Of a stretch of DNA of 13,970 nucleotides, positions 7,572 to 13,938 are shown piece after piece; the first letter of the stretch is position 1, and the number at the start of each line of letters is the position of its first letter. The stretch lies in contig DIDP01000053.1 in assembly GCA_002418205.1 (NCBI GenBank), positions 1-13,970 on the forward strand. Direction: 5' to 3'. The notes beneath the pieces were generated by a model that was given only the letters and a program-made list of their open reading frames with translations, searched no databases and was not told where the DNA came from. Source of the DNA: Anaerolineales bacterium UBA5797. GTDB taxonomy: Bacteria; Chloroflexota; Anaerolineae; Anaerolineales; Villigracilaceae. A program made the translations under genes and the position numbers.

Positions 7572-9638
7572 ATGAAAAGGTTAGAACAAGAGGCATCAAG
7601 CATGGAACAACGTTCGAAGTTATCCATTCTGTTAATCGCCGGGTGTACAGGCATCCTGAGTGCTTACGGAATTTCCACAACCCTTTATCGAAATGAACTC
7701 CAATCGACACTGGAATGGGGTATCACCATCTCCCTGCTGGCGCTCGGGTTTGGTGCAGTTTCTGCCATGCTGCTCCCGGGCGCCTGGAAAAACTACAGCG
7801 CGGCATCCAAGCCAGCAAGGCTTTGGGGAATGGTCCTGGCGATTACAGCCGGGATATTTTTTGGCATAAACACCCGCATGGTTTTCCTGATCCCGTTTAT
7901 TTTCATCGGGTTGATTCTGACAGCGCCAACGTTATCATCACTGCAACAAATCCTGGAGGAAAAACGCATCCTGCGTTCCATCATTGCCTGGATGTTTGGC
8001 GGACTGGGGTCATTCTTTGCGCTGGGCTTTTTCAAGAACTTCCATCCCTCCTTCCTGGAATTTCTTTTTATCACCCCGGTCTTGAATCTCTTTCTTTTCC
8101 TGATGATCGAATCCGTGATTGAACAGGTCATAAAGTCACTGAGAGGCAAACCGCTGGAAAAACTCATCCCCAGCGCCAGTCTGATGCTCGGGTTTCTATT
8201 GATCCTCCTGACATTGCGCCTTCTGGTTCAATATCCGACGATATTTTCGCCCGGCTTCTTTTTACCCGTCCCGGATCTCGTCCCCGCATTTATCGGCATG
8301 ACGATCCTTTCCCAAGGCTGGGCGATGCTGCTCCTCCTGAAACTGGATGCTTTGAACTGGAAAACGTCCCCCCTCATCATCTGGATAAACCGCAACCTGC
8401 CCGGACTTTTGCTTGCCTCCGCCATATCGGTTTCCGCCTACCTTTTGGCAACGGCGCTGGTCTCATACAACCTTGATTTCATGGACATTTATTTTCAATC
8501 TGACAGCCCATTCTGGCTGAACTTCCTTACCATCGAGGCGGATCAAATCATAGTCATGCGGGCTGTTCATCCGTTCGTATTATTGCTTTTGCGTCCACCC
8601 GTCTGGTTGATCTCGCTCATCCTACAAGGGGATAAGTATCACGCTGCGATTCTGCTCAACTCGGCTTTTGGCGGGGTATGTGTCTTTCTGGCATGGCTGT
8701 TCTTCAAACAAAGGACCGGGAAAACGACCTACGCATTATTGATCGCTGCATTGCTCGGTATTTCAACCTCGCACCTGTTCCTGAGCGCCTTCCTTGAGTC
8801 CTATATTTTCTCCGCTGCTGCATTGATCACGTTCGTCATCCTGAGCCAGTCCAAAGGCAGCAGGTTCCCGCAAATCGTCTCAGCCGGTCTGGTCACCTTT
8901 GGAATTACGATCACCAATTTCATCCAAACCTGTGTCATTCTTCTCCTGACCCGCTGGAATATAAAAACAATCTTCAAATACGTGATGGTCGTGCTGGCGA
9001 TCGCAGTTGTACTGGCTTTTGCCCAGAACATCTTCTACCCTACAAGCGCCCCATTCTACATAACAAAAAATCTTAAAGGCGAGGATGTCTTCAGGTACGA
9101 CTACCTTGATCTGGGACCCGATCTGGCCTACAGTGTCTTCACCAGCAGGGTGAACGTCATAGCGAGAGGCATTACCCTCTTCAGCATCGTGGCGCCGCGT
9201 CCGCTCATCCATACCGACGAGGTGAAATGTCTGATCCCCTGCCTCAGGACCATGAGATATTTTCGCGGAGCCTTCCGGTACGCCTCATACATCGGGTTCG
9301 GAAGTTTCCTGGCGCGAACCTGGTTTTTGGGGTTGATCCTCGCCGGCGTCATCTTCGCATGGAGATTTTTCAAGTCTCCGAGGCAGGCGGCTCTGCAAAC
9401 CGCCCTGCTCATCAACATCATTTTCAATTTTGTACTCCATGTTAATTATGGCGAAGACCCGCTCCTCTACTCCCCCGATTGGACATATGCCCTCGTCTTT
9501 TTCTTCGGGATCTCGTTCGAGAACCTTGCAGATAAAAAGTGGTTTCAGATCATTCTCATCATTTTTATCGCTGCCATCACATTCAACAATATCGAATTCT
9601 TCGGCAAGCTTCTGGAGACCATTCTGCCCTATCGCTAA
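7572..9638 (+). CDS. Large polytopic membrane protein, GT-C-glycosyltransferase-like (paralogue B)
   Basis: This is the second copy of the family seen at 2735-4786 (688 residues here against 683). Shared blocks include SDSPFWLNFLT (D311), MRAVHP (329-334), LLRPPVWLISLILQG, WLFFKQRT, FLESYIFSAAALI, GLVTFGITITNFIQT and LYSPDWTYALVFFF. The most variable parts are the helices of the first 260 residues and the outer loop after FAQ. The frame is open from a possible ATG at 7470. ATG 7572 was chosen because it gives an N terminus (MKR...) of nearly the same length as the paralogue (MKK...). ATG 7602, with AGAGG about 10 bases upstream, is also possible. TTGCGT (7444-7449) and TATATG (7467-7472), 17 bases apart, could be a weak promoter. 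Function is inferred only: GT-C-like envelope glycosyltransferase or a relative that has lost catalysis. Confidence 0.85.
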   Translation: MKRLEQEASSMEQRSKLSILLIAGCTGILSAYGISTTLYRNELQSTLEWGITISLLALGFGAVSAMLLPGAWKNYSAASKPARLWGMVLAITAGIFFGINTRMVFLIPFIFIGLILTAPTLSSLQQILEEKRILRSIIAWMFGGLGSFFALGFFKNFHPSFLEFLFITPVLNLFLFLMIESVIEQVIKSLRGKPLEKLIPSASLMLGFLLILLTLRLLVQYPTIFSPGFFLPVPDLVPAFIGMTILSQGWAMLLLLKLDALNWKTSPLIIWINRNLPGLLLASAISVSAYLLATALVSYNLDFMDIYFQSDSPFWLNFLTIEADQIIVMRAVHPFVLLLLRPPVWLISLILQGDKYHAAILLNSAFGGVCVFLAWLFFKQRTGKTTYALLIAALLGISTSHLFLSAFLESYIFSAAALITFVILSQSKGSRFPQIVSAGLVTFGITITNFIQTCVILLLTRWNIKTIFKYVMVVLAIAVVLAFAQNIFYPTSAPFYITKNLKGEDVFRYDYLDLGPDLAYSVFTSRVNVIARGITLFSIVAPRPLIHTDEVKCLIPCLRTMRYFRGAFRYASYIGFGSFLARTWFLGLILAGVIFAWRFFKSPRQAALQTALLINIIFNFVLHVNYGEDPLLYSPDWTYALVFFFGISFENLADKKWFQIILIIFIAAITFNNIEFFGKLLETILPYR

Positions 9639-9654
9639 ACAGGGCGTTTAAATC

Positions 9655-9690
9655 AAAAGTGAGGATGGTTATGAGACCATCCTCACTTTT
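9655..9690. terminator. Bidirectional intrinsic terminator between convergent genes
   Basis: A perfect 15-bp stem pairs AAAAGTGAGGATGGT (9655-9669) with ACCATCCTCACTTTT (9676-9690) around a 6-base loop. The A run on one side and T run on the other let it work in both directions, for paralogue B (plus) and the holin-like gene (minus). A smaller hairpin (GCCCT 9626-9630 with AGGGC 9641-9645) overlaps the paralogue B stop. Confidence 0.93.
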
Positions 9691-9703
9691 ATATTTAATG
9701 CGA

Positions 9704-10084
9704 TTACCTTCTGCCCTTCAATTCATCCTTGAGGATCAGGGTCATGATCACGCTTACGATGCTGACCACCAGTCCGCCCAGGAAGGCGTTCCACCAGACC
9801 GGGTCGGAGATGATCAAGCCGAAGCCGAAAGATTGACCGATGACGCTCGTCAGCCAGAACAGGAAGGTGTTGATGACCAGCGTGAACAAGCCAAGCGTCA
9901 GGATGATGAGCGGGCAGGTCAGGAACTTGAGCAGCGGGCGGAACAGGGCGTTGACCAGACCAAAGATGAGTGCCAGCCACAGGATCGAAACCAGGTTATC
10001 GCGCAGGTCGAGCCCCGGCACGATCAACACCGCCATGTACAAAGCGATCGCATTGATCGCAAGTCTAAGAATGAATTTTGTCAT
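9704..10084 (-). CDS. Phage holin family protein (4-TMS holin superfamily IV type)
   Basis: The 126-residue product is almost entirely hydrophobic, with four helices: MTKFILRLAINAIALYMAVLIVPG; a second around LVSILWLALIFGLVNALFRP; a third around LIILTLGLFTLVINTFLFW; and a fourth around FLGGLVVSIVSVIMTLIL. The N-terminal layout and NALFRPLLKFLTCPL block fit the PF04020 family, small integral proteins found in most bacterial phyla. Despite the family name, no lytic role is established for chromosomal members, and nothing else here is phage-like. The start is well supported: AGGAGA (10094-10089) lies 4-5 bases upstream. It lies 62 bases downstream of the GNAT gene on the same strand, and a TATAAA at 10117-10112 may be its own -10 box. 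The basic tail KDELKGRR is probably cytoplasmic. Confidence 0.9.
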   Translation of the reverse strand: MTKFILRLAINAIALYMAVLIVPGLDLRDNLVSILWLALIFGLVNALFRPLLKFLTCPLIILTLGLFTLVINTFLFWLTSVIGQSFGFGLIISDPVWWNAFLGGLVVSIVSVIMTLILKDELKGRR

Positions 10085-10146
10085 TGTATCTCCTCTTCAT
10101 TTTTACTTTACTTTATACTACGAAAAGGGACGGGATTGGTTGCGCC

Positions 10147-11115
10147 TCACGCCCGCATCCACAACAGGGTGCGGCGGTCCTGAAACCCCGCCGCGGTGAA
10201 GGCTTCCGTCATTTCACCGGCGGGATATTCGAGCGAAAGCATGGATTGATTGGAAAGGACGCGCCGGGCGTGCATCAACAATTGCATCAACGCCTCAGGT
10301 CCGGACCTTGGACCGGACGCGACATACAACGGCTCTGACCTGCCTCCCTGCGGGACCCAGGCAAGCGTGGCAAGCAACCGGTCTCCGCGGACTGCCGCCC
10401 ATTGTTTGATGTGCATATCCACGAAGAGCAGGTAGAACCAGTTGGCAAGCCCGGGTCGGAGGGCGTTGAAGTTGAATGAACGGTACCAGCTCAAAGCGTC
10501 GGGGTGGAGGCGGCGAAGCCAGTCCTGTTGAAAAGACCAAAAGCGCGGATGGCGCGCGACGATCTGCATCTCGGTTTGGGGGATCTGAATGAACGCGTCG
10601 GGTCTCGCCACCCAGGTGGTGCGGCGGGCGATCTCCTGAAAACCGAGGTCGGCATAGAGCTTGATCGCGCCGGGGTTGTCATCACGGACGTGAAGCCAGA
10701 GGGCGGTCGCTTTCTTATCGCGACCGTATTGCATGGCGCGCCGGGTCAAGAGACGGGCGATCCCGCGCCGCCTGTAATCAGGATGCACGGCGATGTTGGC
10801 GAGCAGGTAGATGCGTTTGCCCTTGTCGCGAAACGGGATCAGGCTGGCGTTCCCGACGATGCGCCCATCCTGCTCCCAGACGTAACCGGTCAACGGCAGG
10901 GACGCAGTCTCCGTCATGTGTGAAGCCCAGTTCAGAAAACCGTCATCGCGGCTGGCGCGGCGCATATCGGCGATGTATCGTTGACCATCGTTATCCATTG
11001 TGTTGGCAAAACACAGTTCGATCAGATCGGCAACCGCCGACAAATCGCGGAACATATTGAGCGCCCGCAGGTGCGGATGCTTCTCCGTTTTGACGGGGAT
11101 GCTGATGGAACTCAT
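10147..11115 (-). CDS. GNAT family N-acetyltransferase, probably tandem GNAT domains
   Basis: The 322-residue product has a clear GNAT fold in its first half. NIAVHPDYRRRGIARLL contains the acetyl-CoA pyrophosphate loop, R115-x-x-G118-x-A120, and is followed by LWLHVRDDNPGAIKLYADLGFQE, the usual motif B. At twice the normal length, the second half (about 170-322) also looks GNAT-like: DRLLATLAWVP, then LMQLLMHARR, LSLEYPAGE and AAGFQDRRTLLWM, but it lacks the R-x-x-G-x-G/A loop. Two-domain GNATs such as mycothiol synthase keep one active and one degenerate half, which fits this arrangement. It is probably cytoplasmic, with unknown acceptor. A perfect TATAAT ends 7 bases before the ATG and there is no Shine-Dalgarno site, so the mRNA is predicted to be leaderless. 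Confidence 0.88.
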   Translation of the reverse strand: MSSISIPVKTEKHPHLRALNMFRDLSAVADLIELCFANTMDNDGQRYIADMRRASRDDGFLNWASHMTETASLPLTGYVWEQDGRIVGNASLIPFRDKGKRIYLLANIAVHPDYRRRGIARLLTRRAMQYGRDKKATALWLHVRDDNPGAIKLYADLGFQEIARRTTWVARPDAFIQIPQTEMQIVARHPRFWSFQQDWLRRLHPDALSWYRSFNFNALRPGLANWFYLLFVDMHIKQWAAVRGDRLLATLAWVPQGGRSEPLYVASGPRSGPEALMQLLMHARRVLSNQSMLSLEYPAGEMTEAFTAAGFQDRRTLLWMRA

Positions 11116-11122
11116 GTTGCGA

Positions 11123-11148
11123 ATTATAGCCGCATTTTTTATGGCGGC
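11123..11148 (-). promoter_or_regulatory. -10 box for a leaderless GNAT transcript, with inverted repeat in the spacer
   Basis: TATAAT on the minus strand (11128 to 11123) ends 7 bases before ATG 11115, so the expected start point falls on or next to the A of the start codon. Immediately upstream, GCCGC (11129-11133) and GCGGC (11144-11148) form an inverted repeat that would overlap the promoter spacer. It could be an operator or chance. No good -35 is visible. Confidence 0.6.
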
Positions 11149-11174
11149 ATCCGGGAATGTCGCCTGTCATGCGA

Positions 11175-11205
11175 CTGTCACTCACCTCTTTACATAAGGT
11201 AGAAT
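11175..11205 (+). promoter_or_regulatory. Promoter for the DUF389-SH3b gene
   Basis: TAGAAT (11200-11205) ends 6 bases before ATG 11212. The best -35 candidate is CTGTCA (11175-11180), with a long 19-base spacer. No ribosome binding site fits between the -10 and the ATG; AAGGT (11196-11200) is 11 bases away and merges with the -10. A leaderless transcript is the simplest reading. Confidence 0.5.
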
Positions 11206-11211
11206 AACGCC

Positions 11212-12636
11212 ATGAGTCTTCCAGAACCCATCCCGCCTTCGCGCCGCGCCCTGTTGATCCACCTGTTCAGGCGGATCGTCAAGCCGGTGACGCGTGAACG
11301 CCGCGCAGAAGTGCAAATCCAATTGCGCGATTCGTCCGATCCCGATTTCGATTTCTTTTTGCTGGTCGTCCTGTCGAGCGTCATCGCGACCCTCGGACTG
11401 CTGACCGACTCGCCTGCCGTCATCATCGGCGCCATGCTGGTCGCGCCGCTCATGTCGCCGATCATCGGGCTGGGACTCGCCTCCCTGACCGGCGATGCAA
11501 CCCTCTTTCGCAATGCGGGGATTGCCCTGGCGCGCGGCGCGATCAGTTCCATTGTGATCGCCACGTTTCTCACGTATGCCAATCGCCTGTTGCCCTTCCT
11601 GCCCCTGCAGGAACTCCCCGCCGAGGTTTTGGCGCGCACCCATCCCAGCCCCATCGATCTGACCATTGCGCTGGCTGGAGGCATGGCAGCCGCGTTCGCA
11701 CTGGCGATGCCCTCGATCTCCGCGGCGCTGCCGGGCGTCGCGATTGCCACAGCCCTCATGCCACCGTTGTGCACCGTTGGCATCGGCATCGCCATGGGTC
11801 GCTGGGACCTGGCAGGCGGCGCGCTCCTGCTGTTCATCACCAACGCAGTGACCATCGCCTTTGCCGCCATGCTGGTCTTCTCCGCGCTCGGGTTTACGGT
11901 GAGGCGCGAAGACGGTCACATTGTCCCGCGGGCGCTGACCGTAGCCGCCTTCTCCACGCTCATTCTGTTCATCCCGCTCACCTGGATCAGTGTGCGCTTT
12001 TTCCATCAGGCAACCGAGAATCGCTTGATCGAAGATGCGATTCAAGCCGAAATCGCGCCCTTCGATGCCGATCTTGCCAACATCGATATCACCCGGCTGG
12101 ACAACACGATCCACATCACACTGACCATCCGCACCTCCGAACCGTTCCGTTATCAGGATGTCATTAAAATGCAGGAGGCGATCGCCCTGCGACTCCAAAA
12201 GCCGGTTGCCCTTGTGGTGAACCAGATCTTCGCCGCGCGACTGGATCCATTGATCCCACCGACCCTGACCATCACGCCCACGTTCACCACCACGCCGACG
12301 CCTGTCACCCTTACACCGACTCCGTCCTACACCCCAACCTCCACGCCCACCATCACACCCAGCAGGACTCCCGTGCCGCCAACCCCCACCGCGACGCCAT
12401 CCATGGCGCGCGTCACGAACACGAACGGACGCAGCCTCGACCTCGTTCAATCCCCGGGCGGACCCTCCATCGGCAAACTCCGCAACGGCGATTACATCAC
12501 TGTACTCTACGGCAATGAAGTGCTGGACGGACTCGTCTGGCTGCAAGTGATGGACAAGGACGGGCGCATCGGCTGGATTCCGCAGATCAATCTCTCGGTT
12601 GTGACGCTGACTCCGACGGTCACAGCGACGCCGTGA
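11212..12636 (+). CDS. DUF389 membrane protein fused to a C-terminal SH3b domain
   Basis: The 474-residue product has three parts. Residues about 45-265 form a DUF389 (PF04087) membrane domain with its typical blocks SPAVIIGAMLVAPLMSPIIG and ALPGVAIATALMPPLCTVGIG. Residues about 266-348 form a soluble alpha/beta region (ENRLIEDAIQAEI ... IHITLTIRT). Then comes a Thr/Pro linker (about 349-397) made of TPT and TPS units, followed by an SH3b-like domain (about 398-463; NTNGRSLDLVQSPGG, IGKLRNGDYITVLY, GLVWLQV, GRIGWIPQ) and a short TPT tail. DUF389 function is unknown. SH3b domains commonly bind peptidoglycan or other wall polymers, so the fusion suggests a membrane protein tethered to the envelope on the outside. 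The start is fixed by the -10 box just upstream. The end differs from stand-alone DUF389 proteins. Confidence 0.9.
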   Translation: MSLPEPIPPSRRALLIHLFRRIVKPVTRERRAEVQIQLRDSSDPDFDFFLLVVLSSVIATLGLLTDSPAVIIGAMLVAPLMSPIIGLGLASLTGDATLFRNAGIALARGAISSIVIATFLTYANRLLPFLPLQELPAEVLARTHPSPIDLTIALAGGMAAAFALAMPSISAALPGVAIATALMPPLCTVGIGIAMGRWDLAGGALLLFITNAVTIAFAAMLVFSALGFTVRREDGHIVPRALTVAAFSTLILFIPLTWISVRFFHQATENRLIEDAIQAEIAPFDADLANIDITRLDNTIHITLTIRTSEPFRYQDVIKMQEAIALRLQKPVALVVNQIFAARLDPLIPPTLTITPTFTTTPTPVTLTPTPSYTPTSTPTITPSRTPVPPTPTATPSMARVTNTNGRSLDLVQSPGGPSIGKLRNGDYITVLYGNEVLDGLVWLQVMDKDGRIGWIPQINLSVVTLTPTVTATP

Positions 12637-12653
12637 GGGGATGAGTTCGGGTA

Positions 12654-12740
12654 TATAATGCCGGATGGAAGGTTATTACGCAGCCCAGAGGCTGTAAAGG
12701 AATTGTCTTCGACAATAAAGCGAGAAGTCTGGAGTTTGTA
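12654..12740 (+). promoter_or_regulatory. Putative -10 box and structured leader of the small membrane protein gene
   Basis: TATAAT (12654-12659) has no recognisable -35. The 81-base stretch behind it holds two successive hairpins: CAGCC (12681-12685) with GGCTG (12690-12694), and ATTGTC (12702-12707) with GACAAT (12711-12716). GGAG (12731-12734) follows, 6 bases before ATG 12741. The hairpins lack a T run, so they are not an obvious terminator. They could shape mRNA stability or ribosome access; no known riboswitch was recognised. Confidence 0.35.
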
Positions 12741-13079
12741 ATGGAAATGAAAAGCAAATTCCCTTTCGTACTTCAATTGGCAGCACTGAGCATTCTGTTT
12801 GGACTTCTGTTTCTGTTGATCGCTCTGACCCTTTCCTGGAATCAACTCTCCTGGATTGAGCTGTTTTCGAATCTCTTTCTCACGAGTCTCTTCTCCCTTG
12901 CCCTGCTTCTCGGCTTGATGCTCTTTGGTTCAGGGATCATTCGGCAACATGGACATATCGGGAATCACGTTGCACCATTCAAGTTGGATGGTTCGCAGGT
13001 CGACAAGCTCGCGCTCTGGCTGTCCACTGTCATAACGTTCTTCGCAAACATGATACTTGCCGTGATGTTTATGAATTGA
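12741..13079 (+). CDS. Small three-helix membrane protein of unknown function (112 aa)
   Basis: I do not recognise this gene. The product has three predicted membrane helices: residues about 8-30 (LQLAALSILFGLLFLLIALTL), about 42-66 (LFLTSLFSLALLLGLMLFGSG) and about 89-111 (LALWLSTVITFFANMILAVMF). A polar loop between helices two and three contains RQHGHIGNHVAPFKLDGSQVDK, with three histidines. There is no signal-peptidase or lipobox site. GGAG lies 6 bases before the ATG, which supports this start. Its base composition (about 48% GC in one 60-base line counted) lies between the GC-rich genes to its left and the AT-rich gene to its right. A degenerate repeat starts 71 bases after its stop, so it may be the first unit of a cassette-like series. 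Confidence 0.75.
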   Translation: MEMKSKFPFVLQLAALSILFGLLFLLIALTLSWNQLSWIELFSNLFLTSLFSLALLLGLMLFGSGIIRQHGHIGNHVAPFKLDGSQVDKLALWLSTVITFFANMILAVMFMN

Positions 13080-13150
13080 TTTGGACAAGGATTTGAACAT
13101 CAATCATGAAAGGCACAACTTCTTTTCCGCAACCGGCGTTTTGTCATTTC

Positions 13151-13186
13151 ACGCCAGCCACCGACAAACAGCAGTGTTAACCCCAA
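13151..13186 (+). repeat. Degenerate 36-base direct repeat, copy A
   Basis: This stretch begins ACGCCAGCCACC and ends TTAACCCCAA. Aligned without gaps to copy B at 13840-13875 it is identical at 28 of 36 positions; similarity stops sharply at both ends. Together the copies bracket the lipoprotein gene in an intergenic stretch otherwise without recognised features. Confidence 0.7.
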
Positions 13187-13263
13187 GTCCTAGGATCTGA
13201 ATATCCGTTGGAAAACCTCATTTGATCATCCCACAACAGTTTTGGACGGTCTCGTTGGCTGGC
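13153..13263 (+). other. Imperfect palindrome spanning repeat A (attC-like geometry, consensus not met)
   Basis: GCCAGCCACCGA (13153-13164) pairs with TCGTTGGCTGGC (13252-13263) with one mismatch over 12 bp, enclosing about 87 bases. The total length (about 111) and the position between a stop and the next start are like an integron attC site. The right arm contains GTTGGCT, one base from the attC core GTTRRRY, and the left arm is poorer. It is therefore called only as a palindrome. The rest of 13080-13270 shows nothing further. Confidence 0.45.
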
Positions 13264-13294
13264 TAAGAATTTGTGCAAAAAGGCAACGAAAACA

Positions 13295-13798
13295 ATGTAC
13301 ATTCATCACGTTGCAATAGCTCTGTTTATATCAGTTCTTTCTTCATGTGCATCGGTTACACAAGCACCGCTCACCGTTCAAACATTTCAACCTGCGTTTA
13401 ACTCAACATTGACCGAACAGCCTGCTTCCTCTACTTCTGAGTCGGAAAAGATACCATCTGCTACATCGACAATCAGTCCAAATGCAGGAACACCCATGCC
13501 TGATTGGAAAGGCGTCCCCGTAATGCCTGGGGCGCTCAAAGGAGAGACAAAAGCATTTGGCTATATGTATTGGGTCAATGCAACTGTCAAAGAAGTCGAA
13601 ACGTATTATTTGGAACAAATGGATTTGGCTGGTTGGCCTCTAGTAAAGGAAACCGCTGTGCTCAGTTGGTACGGGCGTGGTACGCTTATGCAATTCAAAC
13701 GAGAATACAGCAACGAATTCATTGACATTATACTGGTGGTCGATACTGATGATAACTCTATGATGGTTGCCATAAAGAAGTATATATACAATCCTTAG
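13295..13798 (+). CDS. Putative lipoprotein of unknown function (about 167 aa)
   Basis: Starting at ATG 13295, the product has a short signal sequence (MYIHHVAIALFISVLSSC) with a plausible lipobox LSSC, so it should be lipid-anchored outside the membrane. A TTG at 13271 in the same frame is an alternative start; AAGG at about 13279-13283 is a weak ribosome site. After the Cys comes a Ser/Thr/Pro-rich linker to about residue 70, then a globular domain of about 95 residues that begins GVPVMPGALKGE and continues YMYWVNATVKEVETYYLEQMDLAGW, LSWYGRGTLMQFKREY and IDIILVVDTDDNSMMVAIKKY. I recall similar 'PxxPGA' domains in secreted proteins of Chloroflexota but know no function. Two 60-base lines counted gave 43% and 33% GC, far below neighbours, and the gene sits between two degenerate repeats: signs of transfer. 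Confidence 0.75.
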   Translation: MYIHHVAIALFISVLSSCASVTQAPLTVQTFQPAFNSTLTEQPASSTSESEKIPSATSTISPNAGTPMPDWKGVPVMPGALKGETKAFGYMYWVNATVKEVETYYLEQMDLAGWPLVKETAVLSWYGRGTLMQFKREYSNEFIDIILVVDTDDNSMMVAIKKYIYNP

Positions 13799-13839
13799 CT
13801 GATATACAAGTTTCGGCATTCGGGCTTTGAGTCCCAAGA

Positions 13840-13875
13840 ACGCCAACCACCAGCTAACCTCAGTATCAACCCCAA
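13840..13875 (+). repeat. Degenerate 36-base direct repeat, copy B
   Basis: This stretch begins ACGCCAACCACC and ends TCAACCCCAA, and is 28/36 identical to copy A. It starts 42 bases after the lipoprotein stop. It runs into a small palindrome (CCCC 13870-13873, GGGG 13877-13880) and a second tiny hairpin (GCG 13880-13882, CGC 13886-13888). No partner for its left arm like that of copy A is visible before the window ends. The only match is TATCAAC against GTTGATA at about 13938-13944. Confidence 0.7.
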
Positions 13876-13938
13876 AGGGGCGCTTCGCAGGGACACGTAG
13901 TTCCTCCTCCCAAATTCCAACACTTCTCTTACGCCGCG

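Noticed and set aside
7378..7710. N-terminal extension of the glycosyltransferase to 7710
   Set aside because: The extra 111 residues have no membrane or domain character (Arg/Cys-rich), would overlap the start of the divergent paralogue, and would run across the TATAAT at 7392-7387.
9704..10084. Possible prophage remnant suggested by the holin-family gene
   Set aside because: No other phage genes occur in the window, and chromosomal members of this family are common outside prophages.
12261..12402. ACC/ACG/CCG-rich stretch as a tandem DNA repeat or CRISPR-like array
   Set aside because: It is the irregular coding sequence of the Thr-Pro linker; units vary in codons and spacing and there is no repeat-spacer structure.
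11182..12546. A 454-codon open frame on the minus strand opposite the DUF389-SH3b gene
   Set aside because: Its translation is an Arg/Gly/Asp-rich low-complexity string typical of the antisense of a GC-rich gene, and the plus strand carries clear family motifs.
13106..13180. A 24-codon reading frame within repeat A
   Set aside because: No ribosome binding site, no recognisable product, and not preserved in repeat B.
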